The notes: generated by a model from the sequence alone, not told the origin. A DNA stretch of 64,000 bases from Mucilaginibacter psychrotolerans (GCF_004519315.1 NZ_SOZE01000017.1:62001-126000), one strand, 5' to 3'; counted from the stretch's first letter, positions 1 to 9,121 are shown. Translations and numbers: made by a program.

Positions 1-1339
1 TTTTGCCGCCCACAATAGAACGTTCTGCATACTGGGCATCTGGCGAAATGCTGATTGAGGTAGAAGAAGTGGGGTCTACCGGTGCTATATATGTGCCGTA
101 ATCAACCGTTTTGCCGTTGATCAAATCCTGCACATACGCGGTAACAAGGAAGTGGTATTCGGCAGTTGCTTTATTGTAATAGCCGCCAAAGTATGATGCA
201 CCATTAACGCCACGCGGGTCGCTTGTTGCAGCATCCTGCAGGCGTACCCTTTGCTTTGCAATATCAAGCTGGTACATGGTAAGCCTTTGTATAGCTGCAT
301 AGGGAACTGTTGTGCCTGGTGCTACTTTAACCACTACTTCGGCCCGGTTAATGATCACATTGTTACCAAGTGATGCAAAGGTATTTTTTATATCCGGGAA
401 GCTAACCTTAGCTCTTAAGCCGACAAGGCCCTGCAGATAAACCAGGCCATCGGTAGAAGTATTGGCTAACGCTGCCTGTACTTTAGTGCTGTAAGTATGC
501 TTAATAGAAGCCATGTGTGTACTGGTGGGCACCGGCAACGATATCATTGTGGTATCGATAGTGAGGCTGGCACTTGCCTGGGTCTTCATGTAGATGTCTA
601 TCCTGCTAGAGTCCATGGCGAACATCAGGTTACCGCCAGGGCCGGTGGTTCCGGCTTTATCCAAAGTGATGTATAAGCCTTTGATACCATTCTGAAAAGC
701 CAATGTAGATGCACGATTGGCAGACGGTGCCCCGAAGAAATAAGTCCTCAGGAAATCCTCGCTGATTGGGATACGCACTTGCGGAGATACTTTCTTTAAC
801 GTATCCGCAGCACCAGTAACAATATCGGTGATTTTAAGCGTATCGTGCGACCGGGCCGTGAACGTTTTACTTCCCAACAAAGCGGGCTTGTAGTCCCATT
901 GCTTGTTGTTATAGTAAGTGGTCGCCACGTACTTTTCGTTCAGTTGATGAACATCTATCTTGAATTTGGAAGTAAGCGAGTCGCCATAAAAACCGCTTGC
1001 CGAATAAGGCAATACCAGTACGGCAGAGTCGATATTTATCACGCCATCGGGCAGCGTGTAAGCGGTACCGTCTGGCAGGGTCAGCCCAGCAGCAATGTTG
1101 GATTCTGTTACCCCAAATTCGGGGTCCTTAAAATAAGAAAGAGGGGTTCTGCCGAGACCCGAGGTAACCACGCTATCTTCGGCAACGGTGGTGGTTACGA
1201 TATTGGTGTCGGCAAATATGGTACCGTTAAGCTGATTAGTACCATCAACTCCTAAACCTATCCCGTCCTGGTGTTTACAACTGTTCAAAATAAAAAGACT
1301 TATTAACAGGGTTAATAAGCCTAATTTGGAAAATTTCAT
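1..1339 (-). CDS. DUF4270 family lipoprotein (3' end beyond window)
   Basis: The frame opens at an ATG at 1339 on the minus strand and runs without a stop to position 1, so the C-terminus is outside the window. The start encodes a lipoprotein signal: a short Lys-containing N-terminus, a Leu/Ile-rich stretch (GLLTLLISLFIL) and a Cys after Asn-Ser, so the product is probably exported and lipidated. The rest is rich in Thr, Ser, Asp and beta-type segments, with a conserved-looking TPLSYFKDPEFG region near residue 70. This matches the DUF4270 family common in Bacteroidota, whose role is unknown. It is followed on the same strand order by the glycogen synthase gene upstream of it at 1355-2182, with a 15-base gap, so the two probably share a transcript. 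Confidence 0.8.
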   Translation of the reverse strand, partial: MKFSKLGLLTLLISLFILNSCKHQDGIGLGVDGTNQLNGTIFADTNIVTTTVAEDSVVTSGLGRTPLSYFKDPEFGVTESNIAAGLTLPDGTAYTLPDGVINIDSAVLVLPYSASGFYGDSLTSKFKIDVHQLNEKYVATTYYNNKQWDYKPALLGSKTFTARSHDTLKITDIVTGAADTLKKVSPQVRIPISEDFLRTYFFGAPSANRASTLAFQNGIKGLYITLDKAGTTGPGGNLMFAMDSSRIDIYMKTQASASLTIDTTMISLPVPTSTHMASIKHTYSTKVQAALANTSTDGLVYLQGLVGLRAKVSFPDIKNTFASLGNNVIINRAEVVVKVAPGTTVPYAAIQRLTMYQLDIAKQRVRLQDAATSDPRGVNGASYFGGYYNKATAEYHFLVTAYVQDLINGKTVDYGTYIAPVDPTSSTSISISPDAQYAERSIVGGK

Positions 1340-1354
1340 ATTTAGTTTTAAAGC

Positions 1355-2182
1355 TTATGCAACATGCACCAATTCATCTGTGGTGATTTCGTCGTAAAAA
1401 TTGTAATAATTTTCGTAATCTGCAGTGGAAACGTAATCCATTACCGATTTATTGCTGTTTTTAACATTATTTAACACATCCCCGTCTATGTTCTCGCTGG
1501 CCAGTACAATCCCATCGCTGTATTGTATAGCACCTGTATACATGGCGGTATTGGTGCCTGCTTTGTAAACTTCTGTATGTTCTTCCGTCATATCGCCCAT
1601 TACCGCCTTGCGCGCAAAATCGGCACTCATTTTCTCAGCAAACTCATTTTCGTAAATAGAGTAAACCACTTTAGAGTGCTTAAAGGTTGGGTCGTCTTTG
1701 TATGTGGTTTTGAGGTAAGCAGGCACCAGGGCACTCATCCAGCCGTGGCAGTGGATTACATCGGGAGCCCAGCCTAGCTTTTTAACAGTTTCTAATGCGC
1801 CTTTGCAAAAGAAAATCATCCGCTCGTCGTTGTCGGCATAAAACTTGCCGTCTTTATCGGCGAATACATGCTTGCGCTGAAAGTACTCTTCGTTATCTAA
1901 AAAATACACCTGCATACGTGCTGCAGGGATAGATGCCACTTTGATGATAAGCGGGTTGTCATTATCGTCGATAATGATATTCATGCCTGATAGCCTGATA
2001 ACTTCATGCAAACGGTTCCTGCGCTCATTGATATTCCCGAAACGCGGCATCAGGATACGGATTTCGTAACCTTTCTCCTGCATAGCTTGTGGCAGCTGGC
2101 GTGTTATTTCGGCAATTTTTGTGAGTTCAAGGAAGGGAGACATTTCATGAGTTATGAACAAAAGCTTAGATTTACCCATCAC
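1355..2182 (-). CDS. glgA: Short glycogen/starch synthase (GT5 N-terminal domain)
   Basis: The 275-residue product starts with a basic beta strand and then SPFLELTKIAEITRQLPQAM, the glycosyltransferase family 5 N-terminal pattern in which the first motif binds ADP-glucose (normally SEVAPFAKTGGLADV). It includes DVIHCHGWMSALVPAYLK near residues 139-156, typical of glycogen synthases. It is only about half the usual 470-residue length and lacks the C-terminal GT1-type Rossmann domain. Short stand-alone versions like this are common next to panC in Bacteroidota, so it is probably not a truncation here. The KxGG motif is replaced by LELTKIAE, so catalytic competence is uncertain. The start is ATG ATG at 2182/2179, divergent from panC. 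Confidence 0.8.
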   Translation of the reverse strand: MMGKSKLLFITHEMSPFLELTKIAEITRQLPQAMQEKGYEIRILMPRFGNINERRNRLHEVIRLSGMNIIIDDNDNPLIIKVASIPAARMQVYFLDNEEYFQRKHVFADKDGKFYADNDERMIFFCKGALETVKKLGWAPDVIHCHGWMSALVPAYLKTTYKDDPTFKHSKVVYSIYENEFAEKMSADFARKAVMGDMTEEHTEVYKAGTNTAMYTGAIQYSDGIVLASENIDGDVLNNVKNSNKSVMDYVSTADYENYYNFYDEITTDELVHVA

Positions 2183-2333
2183 TAATTCAGAATTTAAAAT
2201 GTAAAGCGGTCAAAAAATTTGAGTCCGCAAATATAAGCATTATAATATCAATCGGCAACCAATAATGCAAGCCTATTTGGTAATTTTTAAGCAATTGTAC
2301 ACCTTTGCCAAATTTCCCCAATAAAAACCGGCA

Positions 2334-3164
2334 TTGAAGATATTCACAACCCGAAGCGAAATTCAGCAGCATCTGACTGCATCAGGCGGCAAAACCATTG
2401 GTTTTGTCCCTACTATGGGCGCGTTGCACCAGGGCCACCTATCGCTTATAGCGCAGGCAAAAGCCGGCAATGATGTAGTTGTTTGCAGCATTTTTGTAAA
2501 CCCAACTCAGTTTACCAATGCCAGGGACCTGGAAGATTACCCCCGCCCTATAGACGCAGACATTGCAAAATTAGAGGCCGCAGGCTGCGATATTTTGTTT
2601 AACCCGCCGGTAACAGAGATGTATGATGGTAATGAGCATTGGCATTTAAACATAGGGCAACTGGAGTTTTTGCTCGAGGGCGAATTTCGCCCGGGGCATT
2701 ACCAGGGGGTAATGCAAGTAGTGTATAAACTGCTGGATATTATAAAGCCAACCACATTGTACCTGGGGCAAAAAGATTACCAACAATTTATGGTAGTAAG
2801 CAAAATGGTAGAGATGTTGGGCATCTCTGTACAATTGGTGATGTGCGCCATAGAGCGCGAAACGGACGGCCTGGCCATGAGCTCGCGCAATATACACCTC
2901 ACCCCGGTCGACAGGCAGCACGCGCTTATCCTATCCAAAACGCTGAACTGGCTCAAGAACAACTTCAATATTAAAAACGTTTTCCAATTGGAGCAGGATG
3001 CCATGGCGATGCTGCAAAGCGAGCCCGGCGTTGAGCCCGAATACATAGAGATTGCCGATGGCAAAACCCTGTTGCCTGCCAACGAGCAATCTACGAGCAT
3101 AGTAGCCCTGGCGGCAGCGCGCGTTGGCAAAACCAGGCTAATAGACAATGTGGTGATAGTTTGA
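2334..3164 (+). CDS. panC: Pantothenate synthetase
   Basis: PanC condenses pantoate and beta-alanine using ATP, the last step of pantothenate (vitamin B5) synthesis in the cytoplasm. The 276-residue length is normal for the family. The nucleotidyltransferase signature PTMGALHQGHLSL is at residues 26-38, with the catalytic His32 and His35 (HxGH type). The pantoate-binding FVNPTQF segment and the KMSKS-like AMSSRN region around residue 183 are present. The start is a TTG at 2334; it gives the usual MKIF start and there is no in-frame ATG near the N-terminus. The gene is divergent from the glycogen synthase gene and is followed 182 bases downstream by panD, which supplies beta-alanine, so the two form a pathway pair. 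Confidence 0.95.
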   Translation: MKIFTTRSEIQQHLTASGGKTIGFVPTMGALHQGHLSLIAQAKAGNDVVVCSIFVNPTQFTNARDLEDYPRPIDADIAKLEAAGCDILFNPPVTEMYDGNEHWHLNIGQLEFLLEGEFRPGHYQGVMQVVYKLLDIIKPTTLYLGQKDYQQFMVVSKMVEMLGISVQLVMCAIERETDGLAMSSRNIHLTPVDRQHALILSKTLNWLKNNFNIKNVFQLEQDAMAMLQSEPGVEPEYIEIADGKTLLPANEQSTSIVALAAARVGKTRLIDNVVIV

Positions 3165-3167
3165 GTA

Positions 3168-3250
3168 GATGGTCAATAGACCATGTGGGAGACTGTCGTT
3201 TTGGCACAGCTTACGTTTTACAATCCATGGACCATTGGCTATTGACCATC
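3168..3250. repeat. Intergenic inverted repeat between panC and panD
   Basis: The arms GATGGTCAATAG (3168-3179) and CTATTGACCATC (3239-3250) are perfect 12-base inverted repeats. A second, inner pair (CCATG at 3181, CATGG near 3226) is nested inside. The right arm overlaps the expected -33 region of the panD promoter. It may be a dispersed intergenic palindrome or a hairpin ending panC transcription; there is no T tract. Confidence 0.6.
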
Positions 3251-3273
3251 GACTAAAATTACTCGTATCTTTG
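3242..3273 (+). promoter_or_regulatory. Bacteroidota-type promoter of panD
   Basis: TATCTTTG at 3266-3273 matches the Bacteroidota -7 consensus TAnnTTTG. A TTG at 3242-3244 lies 21 bases upstream, the expected place for the -33 element. The start codon of panD is 73 bases downstream, so a leader is expected. The assignment rests on consensus match only. Confidence 0.5.
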
Positions 3274-3346
3274 CACGGTCATTTTAAACGCCACTACGCT
3301 TTCTATATAATTAAGTGGTAGGATTATGGAGAGATGACCATCAATT

Positions 3347-3697
3347 ATGATTATCGAGATTTTAAAATCGAAACTTCACCGCGTTAAGGTAACACAGGCC
3401 GAACTGAACTACGTAGGCAGTATTACCATTGATGAAGACCTTATCGAGGCGGCCAATATTATCCCTAACGAAAAGGTGCAGATTGTTAATAATAACAACG
3501 GTGCCCGCTTTGAAACCTATGTAATAAGAGGCGAACGCGGCAGCGGCACGGTATGCCTTAATGGCGCAACTGCCCGGCTGGCACAAGTCGGCGATATTAT
3601 TATTGTAATGAGCTACGCTTACATGGAAGCAGAAGAAGCGCGCAAATACGAGCCAATTCTTGTTTTTCCTGATACGAATAACAAATTAATTAAATAA
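3347..3697 (+). CDS. panD: Aspartate 1-decarboxylase precursor
   Basis: PanD decarboxylates L-aspartate to beta-alanine for pantothenate synthesis. The 116-residue proenzyme has the self-cleavage site at Gly24-Ser25 inside YVGSITID, the same position as in E. coli; Ser25 becomes the pyruvoyl cofactor. The conserved Lys9 and the YVIRGERGSG segment (around residues 58-67), which builds the active-site barrel, are both visible. It ends with the usual AYMEAEEA region. The gene follows panC in the same direction and has its own TAnnTTTG-type promoter. Confidence 0.96.
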   Translation: MIIEILKSKLHRVKVTQAELNYVGSITIDEDLIEAANIIPNEKVQIVNNNNGARFETYVIRGERGSGTVCLNGATARLAQVGDIIIVMSYAYMEAEEARKYEPILVFPDTNNKLIK

Positions 3698-3729
3698 ATT
3701 AGCGGCTTAAAAACCGCTGCTTTATTTCA

Positions 3730-4695
3730 ATGAAACCCTTCCTTTTCACCCTGATGGTGTTGTGGGCAACTGCTTGCTGTGGCCAACAGATTAACGTTTT
3801 TTATCTGAAAAACAATGGCAGTTACGTCAATAACGTTGATAGCGCCGAATATACGCGGGTGATCAATGCGCCTGATTCTGGTTCTGCTTTATATAAAGTT
3901 TCCGAATACTATAAAAACGGAAAAAAGAAACTGACCGGGACATCATCCGCAATTAATCCTCCCAGATTTAAGGGACCATGCTTAACTTTTTACCCCAACG
4001 GCAACCGCCAGGGCAGCTATACTTACGACGGCGGTGTGCCGGTAGGCAGTGCTTACGACTATTATCCCAACGGCAAGTTGTATCGTATGATCAAATATCC
4101 GGATAGCGTTGTGCGCGGCAATAATCATTTTAAAGATAATTACCTGATCATTGATAATCTGGATTCTGTCGGCAAGGTTCAGGTTGCCGAGAGTAAAGGC
4201 TATTACCGGGGTTTCGACGAAAAGTTTTCATATATTAAAGAGCAGGGCCCTGTAAATAACGGATTGAGGGAAGGTGCGTGGAAGGGCGAGGACAAAACAT
4301 TAAAGCTCACCTTCATCGAGACATATAAAAACAACGAACTGCTTTCTGGATCGGCTACAGACAGCAGCAGCCTCACTACCACCTATTCTGGTGCCCGAAT
4401 GACCTCGCCCCAATTCGAGGGGGGCTACGCTGCTTTCAGCAGGTACATCCGTGATCACATCATATACCCTAATGACGCAAGGGCGCATGATATTGAAGGT
4501 ATTGTGATACTTCAGTTTGTATTAGAAAAGGATGGCTCTGTTACTGAAATTAAAGTACTACGATCTGTTAGCAAGAGCCTCGACGAGGAAGCCGTTAGGG
4601 TGATCAGGGAATCGCCCAAATGGATACCAGGAACCCGGTTTGGCAGGCCGGTACGTGTAAGCTACGCGGTGCCGGTAAATTTTAAATTGCAATAG
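3730..4695 (+). CDS. Energy transducer TonB-type protein with MORN-like repeats
   Basis: The 321-residue product has a signal peptide (MKPFLFTLMVLWATACCGQ). Next come several MORN/YwqK-like repeats around residues 55-125 (YYKNGKKKLTG, YPNGNRQGSYTY, YYPNGKLYRM), a pattern that often mediates membrane or protein contacts. The last ~75 residues (about 245-321) form a TonB C-terminal domain (EGIVILQFVLEKDGSVTEIKV, WIPGTRFGRPVRVSYAVPV). Unlike classical TonB there is no proline-rich spacer after a membrane anchor; the protein is probably periplasmic. Such fusions are common in Bacteroidota and their role is unproven. It converges with the lipoprotein gene, with only 10 bases between stop codons. 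Confidence 0.8.
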   Translation: MKPFLFTLMVLWATACCGQQINVFYLKNNGSYVNNVDSAEYTRVINAPDSGSALYKVSEYYKNGKKKLTGTSSAINPPRFKGPCLTFYPNGNRQGSYTYDGGVPVGSAYDYYPNGKLYRMIKYPDSVVRGNNHFKDNYLIIDNLDSVGKVQVAESKGYYRGFDEKFSYIKEQGPVNNGLREGAWKGEDKTLKLTFIETYKNNELLSGSATDSSSLTTTYSGARMTSPQFEGGYAAFSRYIRDHIIYPNDARAHDIEGIVILQFVLEKDGSVTEIKVLRSVSKSLDEEAVRVIRESPKWIPGTRFGRPVRVSYAVPVNFKLQ

Positions 4696-4705
4696 GCTAA
4701 TGGGC

Positions 4706-5230
4706 TTATTTGGCCGGGTCAGCACTTATGCCCAATACGACGCGCAAGCTGGCATCAATGTTTATTTTGTTGCGCAGCTGGTAAACCATTCGTATGCGCA
4801 CGTTTTTCTCGCGCACCAGCTCATCTAAAAAATGAGTGTTATCAATATCCAGCACAATGCTGGGCCCGCTGTTTGGCCCAATATCCGTACGCGAGGCTAC
4901 CAGCACTTCGCTCTCGCCGTTTGCCTTGGCCATATATATTTTGGCGGAAACCAGGTTGCCAATGTTAAAATCAGAAGGGATGGTGGCCGTCATTTTTGCC
5001 GATACGATATGCACATCGCTTACCCGGCTGCCGTTATTGCCCTTAACGGCAAAGTTCTGGTCGAAGCTAGTGCCCTCGCTCATGGCAGTCAACGTGGTGC
5101 CCGTGGCCGACGATGCAGGTATAACCAATGTAGCCGTATAAGGGAAGCTGGATTTAATGATGGATTGCACGGTGCCGCAGCCCGCAGATACAAATGCGAA
5201 AGCTATGGCGATGAGTATAAATTTCTTCAC
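4706..5230 (-). CDS. Hypothetical lipoprotein
   Basis: The 174-residue product starts with MKKFILIAIAFAFVSAGCG, a lipoprotein signal with Cys17 or nearby as the lipidation site. The mature part is rich in Thr, Ser and Val with alternating hydrophobics, suggesting a beta-sandwich. I see no catalytic motif and do not recognise the family. It is convergent with the TonB-type gene and divergent from carB, so it is probably a single-gene unit. It is probably anchored in a membrane facing the periplasm. Confidence 0.7.
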   Translation of the reverse strand: MKKFILIAIAFAFVSAGCGTVQSIIKSSFPYTATLVIPASSATGTTLTAMSEGTSFDQNFAVKGNNGSRVSDVHIVSAKMTATIPSDFNIGNLVSAKIYMAKANGESEVLVASRTDIGPNSGPSIVLDIDNTHFLDELVREKNVRIRMVYQLRNKINIDASLRVVLGISADPAK

Positions 5231-5345
5231 GGTAATTGGGGATTAGCTGAATGGGTTAATACTGGTACTACCAGCTAAAATTACGGCATTAGTTTGATAA
5301 GTTACAGCCCATTTCGGCATCTAATATTAAATTTAAAAATTAAAA

Positions 5346-5374
5346 TTTCAAATACCCGTAAATTACTATCTTTG
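5346..5374 (+). promoter_or_regulatory. Putative promoter of carB
   Basis: TATCTTTG at 5367-5374 matches the Bacteroidota -7 box, followed by GCACC. A weak TTTC at 5346-5349 lies near the -33 position. It would give a leader of roughly 105 bases before carB. Confidence 0.5.
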
Positions 5375-5377
5375 CAC

Positions 5378-5411
5378 CCCGACACTGAGGTCGGGATTTT
5401 CGCCTTCAGTG
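5378..5411 (+). promoter_or_regulatory. Alternative hairpins in the carB leader
   Basis: CCCGAC (5378-5383) pairs with GTCGGG (5390-5395), followed by ATTTT. The overlapping segment CACTGAGG (5383-5390) could instead pair with CCTTCAGTG (5403-5411) with one bulge. The two foldings exclude each other, which would suit an attenuator, but the hairpin lies at the very start of the predicted transcript. Its regulatory role is inference. Confidence 0.35.
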
Positions 5412-5485
5412 CATAGGAAAATTCGTTATCATACATTGATATACTTTGACTTCTTACTTAGAACTTTTTAATTAAAAAAAGCCCT

Positions 5486-8302
5486 ATGCCCAAAGACACC
5501 TCCATCAAATCCATCCTGATCATCGGCTCCGGTCCTATTATTATTGGCCAGGCATGCGAATTTGACTACGCCGGCTCGCAAGCTGCCCTTTCGCTTAAAG
5601 ACGAAGGCATCACCGTAACCATCATCAACAGCAACCCCGCCACCATCATGACGGATAAGGTTATTGGCGATAACGTTTACCTGCTGCCCCTCACCTGCGA
5701 AAGCATCGAGAAAATACTCAACGAGCAGAAAATTGATGCCGTACTGCCTACTATGGGCGGCCAAACCGCACTTAACCTTTGTATTGAGGCTGATGAACGC
5801 GGCATATGGAAAAAATACGGCGTAAAAATAGTAGGCGTTGATATTGCCGCTATAGAGAAAACCGAAAACCGCGAAGCCTTCCGCCAGTTGATGGTGGATA
5901 TTGGCGTTGGCGTGGCTCCCTCAAAAATCGCCAATTCGTTTCTTGAAGGAAAAGAAGCTGCACAGAGCATAGGTTTCCCGCTGGTAATACGCCCAAGCTA
6001 TACGCTGGGGGGTAAAGGCGCAGGTTTCGTACATAAAAAAGAAGATTTTGATGCGGCACTTAGCCGCGGCCTGCAGGCATCGCCAACCCACGAGGTATTG
6101 GTAGAGCAGGCTGTGTTAGGCTGGAAAGAATATGAGCTGGAATTGCTGCGCGATAGTAACGACAACGTTATCATCATCTGTTCTATCGAAAACTTCGACC
6201 CGATGGGTATCCACACAGGCGACTCGATAACCGTGGCCCCGGCCATGACCCTGAGCGACCGCTGCTACCAGGAGATGCGCAACCAGGCCATCAAAATGAT
6301 GCGCGCCATCGGTAACTTCGCGGGCGGCTGTAACGTACAATTCTCGGTTAACCCTGCCAATGAAGACATCATTGCTATCGAGATCAACCCACGCGTTTCT
6401 CGCTCATCGGCACTGGCATCAAAAGCAACCGGCTACCCAATTGCCAAAATTGCTGCAAAGCTGGCCATAGGTTACAACCTGGATGAGATAGAGAACCAGA
6501 TTACCAAAACCACTTCTGCATACTTTGAGCCAACGCTGGATTACGTTATTGTAAAAATCCCTCGCTGGAACTTCGATAAATTTAAAGGTGCTAACCGCGA
6601 GCTTGGTTTAACCATGAAATCGGTAGGCGAGGTTATGGGCATTGGCCGCAGCTTTATTGAAGCTTTGCAGAAAGCTTGCCAGAGTTTAGAAATTGGCCGC
6701 GCCGGCCTTGGTGCCGATGGTCGCCAAAGCCGCAACCTGGAAGAGATTATGCACAGCCTGGAAAAACCAAGCTGGGACAGGCTCTTCCATATTTACGATG
6801 CAATGAGCCTGGGCGTACCGGTGGAATCTATCCGCAAAGCCACTAAGATCGACCGCTGGTTTTTGAACCAGATACAGGAAGTGGTGAATATGGAGAACGA
6901 GCTTCGCCGCTATTCGCTAAACAACATCCCAGAAGACTTCTTCTTCACGCTTAAACAAAAAGGCTTCTCGGATACGCAGATAGCCTACATATTGGGCAAC
7001 GTTACCGAAGAGGATGTTTACCAACGCCGCCAGGCATTAAACATTCGCCGCGTTTACAAAATGGTAGATACCTGCGCAGCAGAATTTGCCGCCAAAACGC
7101 CTTATTACTACTCCACTTACGAGGGAGAGAACGAATCCATCGTCTCAGATAAAAAGAAGGTGATCGTACTAGGCTCAGGCCCTAACCGTATTGGCCAGGG
7201 TATAGAGTTCGATTACAGCTGCGTGCATGGTTTGCTTGCCGCCAAAGAAAGCGGCTTTGAGGCCATCATGATCAACTGTAACCCCGAGACTGTTTCTACC
7301 GACTTTAACATGGCCGATAAGCTATACTTCGAGCCGGTTTACTGGGAGCATGTACGGGAGATCATTGAACTGGAGAAACCCGTAGGCGTTATCGTACAAC
7401 TCGGCGGACAAACCGCATTGAAGATGGCCGAGAAGTTGCATGAGCATGGCATCAAGATCATCGGTACTTCTTTCGATAATATGGATATTGCCGAAGACCG
7501 TGGCCGTTTCTCTGATCTGCTGAAAGAACTGGACATCCCTTACCCTAAATATGGTGTGGCAGAAAGTGCCGAAGAAGCATTGGTTGTAGCGCACGAAGTG
7601 GGTTACCCGGTACTGGTTCGCCCAAGTTACGTACTTGGGGGGCAGGGTATGAGCATCGTCATAAACGATGAAGACCTGGAAAAAGCAGTAGTGAACCTGC
7701 TAAAGAATCTCCCGGGCAACCGTGTATTGATTGACCACTTCCTGGATCGCGCAGCCGAAACAGAATCAGACTCCATACACGATGGCGAAGATGTACACAT
7801 CATTGGGATGATGGAGCATATAGAACCTGCCGGTATCCACTCAGGCGATTCGTTTGCTGTGCTGCCACCGTTCGATCTGAGCGATAGCGTCATCAGCCAA
7901 ATGGAAGAATACACCGCCAAAATAGCACGTGCCTTAAATGTACGCGGCTTGCTCAACATACAATTTGCGGTTAAGAATGATAAAGTTTATGTGATAGAAG
8001 CCAACCCGCGCGCATCGCGTACGGTACCTTTCATTGCCAAAGCCTACGATGTACCGTACATCAACATAGCCGCCAAAGTGATGTTGGGCGTAAACAAACT
8101 GAAAGATTTTACCATAGAGCGCAAGCTTTGGGGCTATGCCATCAAAGAACCTATATTCTCTTTCGACAAATTCCCGGAGGTAAACAAGGAGCTTGGCCCC
8201 GAGATGAAATCAACCGGCGAAGCCATCAGGTTTATACCAAATCTGCAGGATCCGTACTTTAGGCACCTGTACAAAGAAAAATCAATGTACTTAAGTAAAT
8301 AA
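5486..8302 (+). CDS. carB: Carbamoyl-phosphate synthase large subunit, MGS-less form
   Basis: CarB makes carbamoyl phosphate from bicarbonate, ATP and ammonia passed from CarA, for pyrimidine and arginine synthesis. The protein has the two homologous ATP-grasp halves: the first opens with ILIIGSGPIIIGQACEFDY at about residues 10-28, and the second with VIVLGSGPNRIGQGIEFDYS near residue 560. Glycine-rich ATP loops (TLGGKGAGF and VLGGQGMSI) and metal-binding segments (EINPRVSRSSALASKATGYP, EANPRASRTVPF) are present in both. At 938 residues it ends after the second synthetase core and lacks the ~130-residue C-terminal MGS domain that binds UMP/ornithine in E. coli. This short form is known in Bacteroidota, so allosteric control is probably different. 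No carA is adjacent. Confidence 0.96.
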   Translation: MPKDTSIKSILIIGSGPIIIGQACEFDYAGSQAALSLKDEGITVTIINSNPATIMTDKVIGDNVYLLPLTCESIEKILNEQKIDAVLPTMGGQTALNLCIEADERGIWKKYGVKIVGVDIAAIEKTENREAFRQLMVDIGVGVAPSKIANSFLEGKEAAQSIGFPLVIRPSYTLGGKGAGFVHKKEDFDAALSRGLQASPTHEVLVEQAVLGWKEYELELLRDSNDNVIIICSIENFDPMGIHTGDSITVAPAMTLSDRCYQEMRNQAIKMMRAIGNFAGGCNVQFSVNPANEDIIAIEINPRVSRSSALASKATGYPIAKIAAKLAIGYNLDEIENQITKTTSAYFEPTLDYVIVKIPRWNFDKFKGANRELGLTMKSVGEVMGIGRSFIEALQKACQSLEIGRAGLGADGRQSRNLEEIMHSLEKPSWDRLFHIYDAMSLGVPVESIRKATKIDRWFLNQIQEVVNMENELRRYSLNNIPEDFFFTLKQKGFSDTQIAYILGNVTEEDVYQRRQALNIRRVYKMVDTCAAEFAAKTPYYYSTYEGENESIVSDKKKVIVLGSGPNRIGQGIEFDYSCVHGLLAAKESGFEAIMINCNPETVSTDFNMADKLYFEPVYWEHVREIIELEKPVGVIVQLGGQTALKMAEKLHEHGIKIIGTSFDNMDIAEDRGRFSDLLKELDIPYPKYGVAESAEEALVVAHEVGYPVLVRPSYVLGGQGMSIVINDEDLEKAVVNLLKNLPGNRVLIDHFLDRAAETESDSIHDGEDVHIIGMMEHIEPAGIHSGDSFAVLPPFDLSDSVISQMEEYTAKIARALNVRGLLNIQFAVKNDKVYVIEANPRASRTVPFIAKAYDVPYINIAAKVMLGVNKLKDFTIERKLWGYAIKEPIFSFDKFPEVNKELGPEMKSTGEAIRFIPNLQDPYFRHLYKEKSMYLSK

Positions 8303-8394
8303 TTTTTTGAATTCAATTTTGCGAATTTGGAAATTATTGGTTTAATTGCGTGCAATTAACGCAACAGAAAAAGGTTTAATTTAGTTATATCGTA

Positions 8395-9093
8395 TTGAAA
8401 CTGAACATAAAAACCGCCACCCCTTCGGCGTACAATTTAAACAATGTTGATCCTGAGGACATCAGTGATGTATTGGTTAAGATAGAAAAGTCGTTTAATA
8501 TTACCTTTGGTAATGACGATTTGAAAGACACAAAAAACTTCGGTGCTTTGTGTGATGTTGTGGTAGCAAAAGTTAAACATGCGCAGGCGGATAGCTGCAC
8601 CACACAGCAGGCATTTTACAAACTGCGGAGTGCTATTAACGCCAGAAACCCGACTGAAAAATACCTGGTGAAACCTCAAACCAAGCTTTGCGAACTTTTC
8701 CCGCGGGATAACCGCATCGAGGTGGTTGCGGATATTGAGGCGGAGATGGGCTTCCATATGAACCTGCTGCACCCAAAACCATGGATCACCTGGAGCTTTG
8801 CGCTTTTGTTGGTTGCATCGTTTGGCTTATTCTTCGTCAACTCTACCGTAGCATTTGTTGGCCTGGTAATTTCTATTGCGGGCTTAAGGCTTGCAGGCCG
8901 CTTTGGCAAAGAACTTAAAGTAAAAACCATTGGCGACCTGGCCGAAAAAATTGCACGCGAACATTATCTTAAATGCCGCCGCGATGCTTCAACCGTAAAT
9001 CGTACAGAGATTGTTCAGAAGATAAAAGAGCTTTTCGCTCACGATTTAGACCTTGAACCTTCGGCCTTAACCAAGGAAGCGAAGTTTGCGTAA
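8395..9093 (+). CDS. Hypothetical protein with two membrane helices
   Basis: The 232-residue product starts at TTG 8395. Residues ~10-75 are helical (ISDVLVKIEKSFNITFGNDDL) and the last ~35 residues (IVQKIKELFAHDLDLEPSAL) have a similar helical rhythm; both resemble acyl-carrier-protein helices but lack the phosphopantetheine DSL motif. In the middle are two hydrophobic helices (about residues 130-165) separated by a very short turn, so a hairpin in the inner membrane is likely with both ends in the cytoplasm. I do not recognise a functional family. It follows carB at 92 bases and may be transcribed with it or alone. Confidence 0.7.
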   Translation: MKLNIKTATPSAYNLNNVDPEDISDVLVKIEKSFNITFGNDDLKDTKNFGALCDVVVAKVKHAQADSCTTQQAFYKLRSAINARNPTEKYLVKPQTKLCELFPRDNRIEVVADIEAEMGFHMNLLHPKPWITWSFALLLVASFGLFFVNSTVAFVGLVISIAGLRLAGRFGKELKVKTIGDLAEKIAREHYLKCRRDASTVNRTEIVQKIKELFAHDLDLEPSALTKEAKFA

Positions 9094-9121
9094 GTAGGCT
9101 CGTTAGAATATTATAGCTGAT

